In this document: positions 5,885 to 6,239 of the stretch, one piece after another
How positions within the stretch are numbered: position 1 is the stretch's first letter
How the letters are laid out: each line of letters starts with the position of its first letter
Source of the DNA: Caryophanales bacterium UBA6865
GTDB lineage: Bacteria; Bacillota_I; Bacilli_A; RFN20; CAG-826
Assembly: GCA_002449265.1 (NCBI GenBank)
Contig: DKCV01000027.1
Coordinates: 1 to 6,239, forward strand
DNA length: 6,239 nt
Reading direction: 5' to 3'
Notes under the pieces: generated by a model
Seen by the model: only the letters and a program-made list of their open reading frames with translations
Database searches by the model: none
What the model was told of the DNA's origin: nothing
Translations under genes and position numbers: made by a program

Positions 5885-6084
5885 TTAGTTGTCAATTGAT
5901 GCGAAACACTTAAGAAGCTTAGGGCATCTAACATCGCCGGTATCTTGTATCAGCTTCTTAAGCTTTTTAAGTTCCACTTGGTTCGGTGGTTTCGTTTCAA
6001 TATCATCCTCGGGGTTTTGTTACATTTCATTCCCATAATTCTCAGCATGATCAAAGGCCCGATTGGATTGGCTTTCATAATCAT
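5885..6084 (-). pseudogene. broken small ORF of unknown function
   Basis: On the minus strand AAAGGAG (6094-6088) stands before two ATG codons (6084 and 6078). The frame they open gives an unconvincing 42-44 residue product ending at 5950. The neighbouring frame is far more protein-like: it starts just inside (NDYESQSNRAFDHAENYGNEM), meets a TAA at 6022-6020, then continues for 44 codons with NPEDDIETKPPNQVELKKLK and later GDVRCPKLLKCFASIDN to a TAA at 5887-5885. This pattern suggests a small hydrophilic protein of about 65 residues damaged by a one-base shift near the start and one nonsense change. No family is recognised. The sequence may instead be noncoding. Confidence 0.35.
5909..5968 (+). 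repeat. 11-bp inverted repeat followed by a short T-run
   Basis: CTTAAGAAGCT (5909-5919) is matched exactly by AGCTTCTTAAG (5952-5962), followed by CTTTTT. The 32-base loop is long for a terminator. The arms also fall on Lys/Leu codons of the broken minus-strand ORF (KKLKKL and PKLLK), so the symmetry could be partly due to coding. Confidence 0.35.
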
Positions 6085-6149
6085 TAACTCCTTTGGGGAT
6101 AGATTACGGAATATTGCCCAAATTGGTGAATGTTATTTTCCCTTTTTTG

Positions 6150-6239
6150 TCAAATATAGATTACCTCTACCACCAGGTAGGTGTACTGGTAGAATCTCCC
6201 CTCGAGGCCCGGGGCCTTGCATTCGGACGGCACGTATTT
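6150..6239 (-). mobile_element. fragment of a DDE (integrase-core) transposase, IS3/IS481-like, running off the window
   Basis: The minus strand is open from the right edge for 29 codons to a TGA at 6152-6150. The first 20 residues contain KYVPSECKAPG and then GRFYQYT. From memory, many IS3/IS481-type transposases carry the order MDVKYVP...C...FYQYT.IDEASRERF at the start of the catalytic core, with the first catalytic Asp just before KYVP. Here the match stops after YQYT and is replaced by YLVVEVIYI and a stop, so the rest of the core, including the remaining catalytic residues, is missing. The codons are GC-rich (GTG CCG TCC, GCC CCG GGC CTC GAG GGG), unlike the neighbouring genes, which supports recent transfer. 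The upstream half would lie outside the window. Confidence 0.55.

Larger units (their letters stand above)
5416..6149. other. gene-poor, apparently decayed region beyond tRNA-Leu
   Basis: No intact gene of normal length is visible on either strand over about 730 bases. What can be seen: a 22-codon plus-strand frame at 5429-5497 (beginning MLSPIECKGRY), a six-pair hairpin CAATAG-GTCG-CTATTG near 5630, two short palindromic units near 5724-5752, a 17-codon plus-strand ORF at 5860-5913 with a good AGGAG site, an 11-bp inverted repeat at 5909-5962, and a broken minus-strand ORF at 5885-6084. Protein-like frames interrupted by stops, plus the transposase fragment next door, suggest eroded accessory DNA. 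Confidence 0.55.

Noticed and set aside
5416..6239. CRISPR array or tandem repeats in the right-hand noncoding part
   Set aside because: No regularly spaced identical repeats are present. The similar short words (for example ATTGTCA) are irregular and only a few bases long.

Overview
The window looks like chromosomal DNA from a low-to-moderate GC member of the Bacillota/Mycoplasmatota side of the tree. It may be an uncultured gut Bacilli lineage (Erysipelotrichales, RF39 or RFN20-like), but this placement is inference. Supporting signs are Bacilli-type GuaB and RarA proteins, compact spacing, Shine-Dalgarno sites of the AGAGGG/GAGGG type, 3' CCA encoded in the tRNA genes, Rho-independent terminators and a left-edge protein of the DUF6273 surface-protein type. 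Trp is TGG in the genes and no TGA occurs inside them, so nothing points to a UGA-Trp code.

Layout. (1) 1-787: the 3' part of a DUF6273-like gene, cut off from its expected secretion N-terminus by an in-frame TAA, then a strong terminator. (2) 900-2036: an uncharacterised four-helix membrane protein with a long Glu/Thr-rich linker and a basic C-terminal domain. (3) 2037-2418: gene-free DNA with several inverted repeats and a promoter. (4) 2419-2612: tRNA-Val(CAC) and tRNA-Thr(TGT), three bases apart, with a terminator. (5) 2720-5156: guaB (IMP dehydrogenase without CBS domains) and rarA (AAA+ clamp-loader-like recombination factor). rarA has its own extended -10 promoter, placed so that the mRNA would be essentially leaderless. 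(6) 5256-5415: tRNA-Leu(TAG) with a good promoter and terminator. (7) 5416-6239: about 0.8 kb of decayed DNA, holding a broken small minus-strand ORF and, at the right edge, a GC-rich fragment of a DDE (integrase-core) transposase.

How the parts relate. guaB (GTP synthesis), rarA (replication-fork maintenance) and the tRNA genes are housekeeping genes, each with its own signals. The flanks are accessory: a damaged surface-protein gene on the left and mobile-element debris beyond the tRNA-Leu on the right. I found no convincing new multi-gene system. The points most worth a second look are the probable leaderless start of rarA, the CBS-less IMPDH, the uncharacterised membrane protein, and the decayed zone next to tRNA-Leu.
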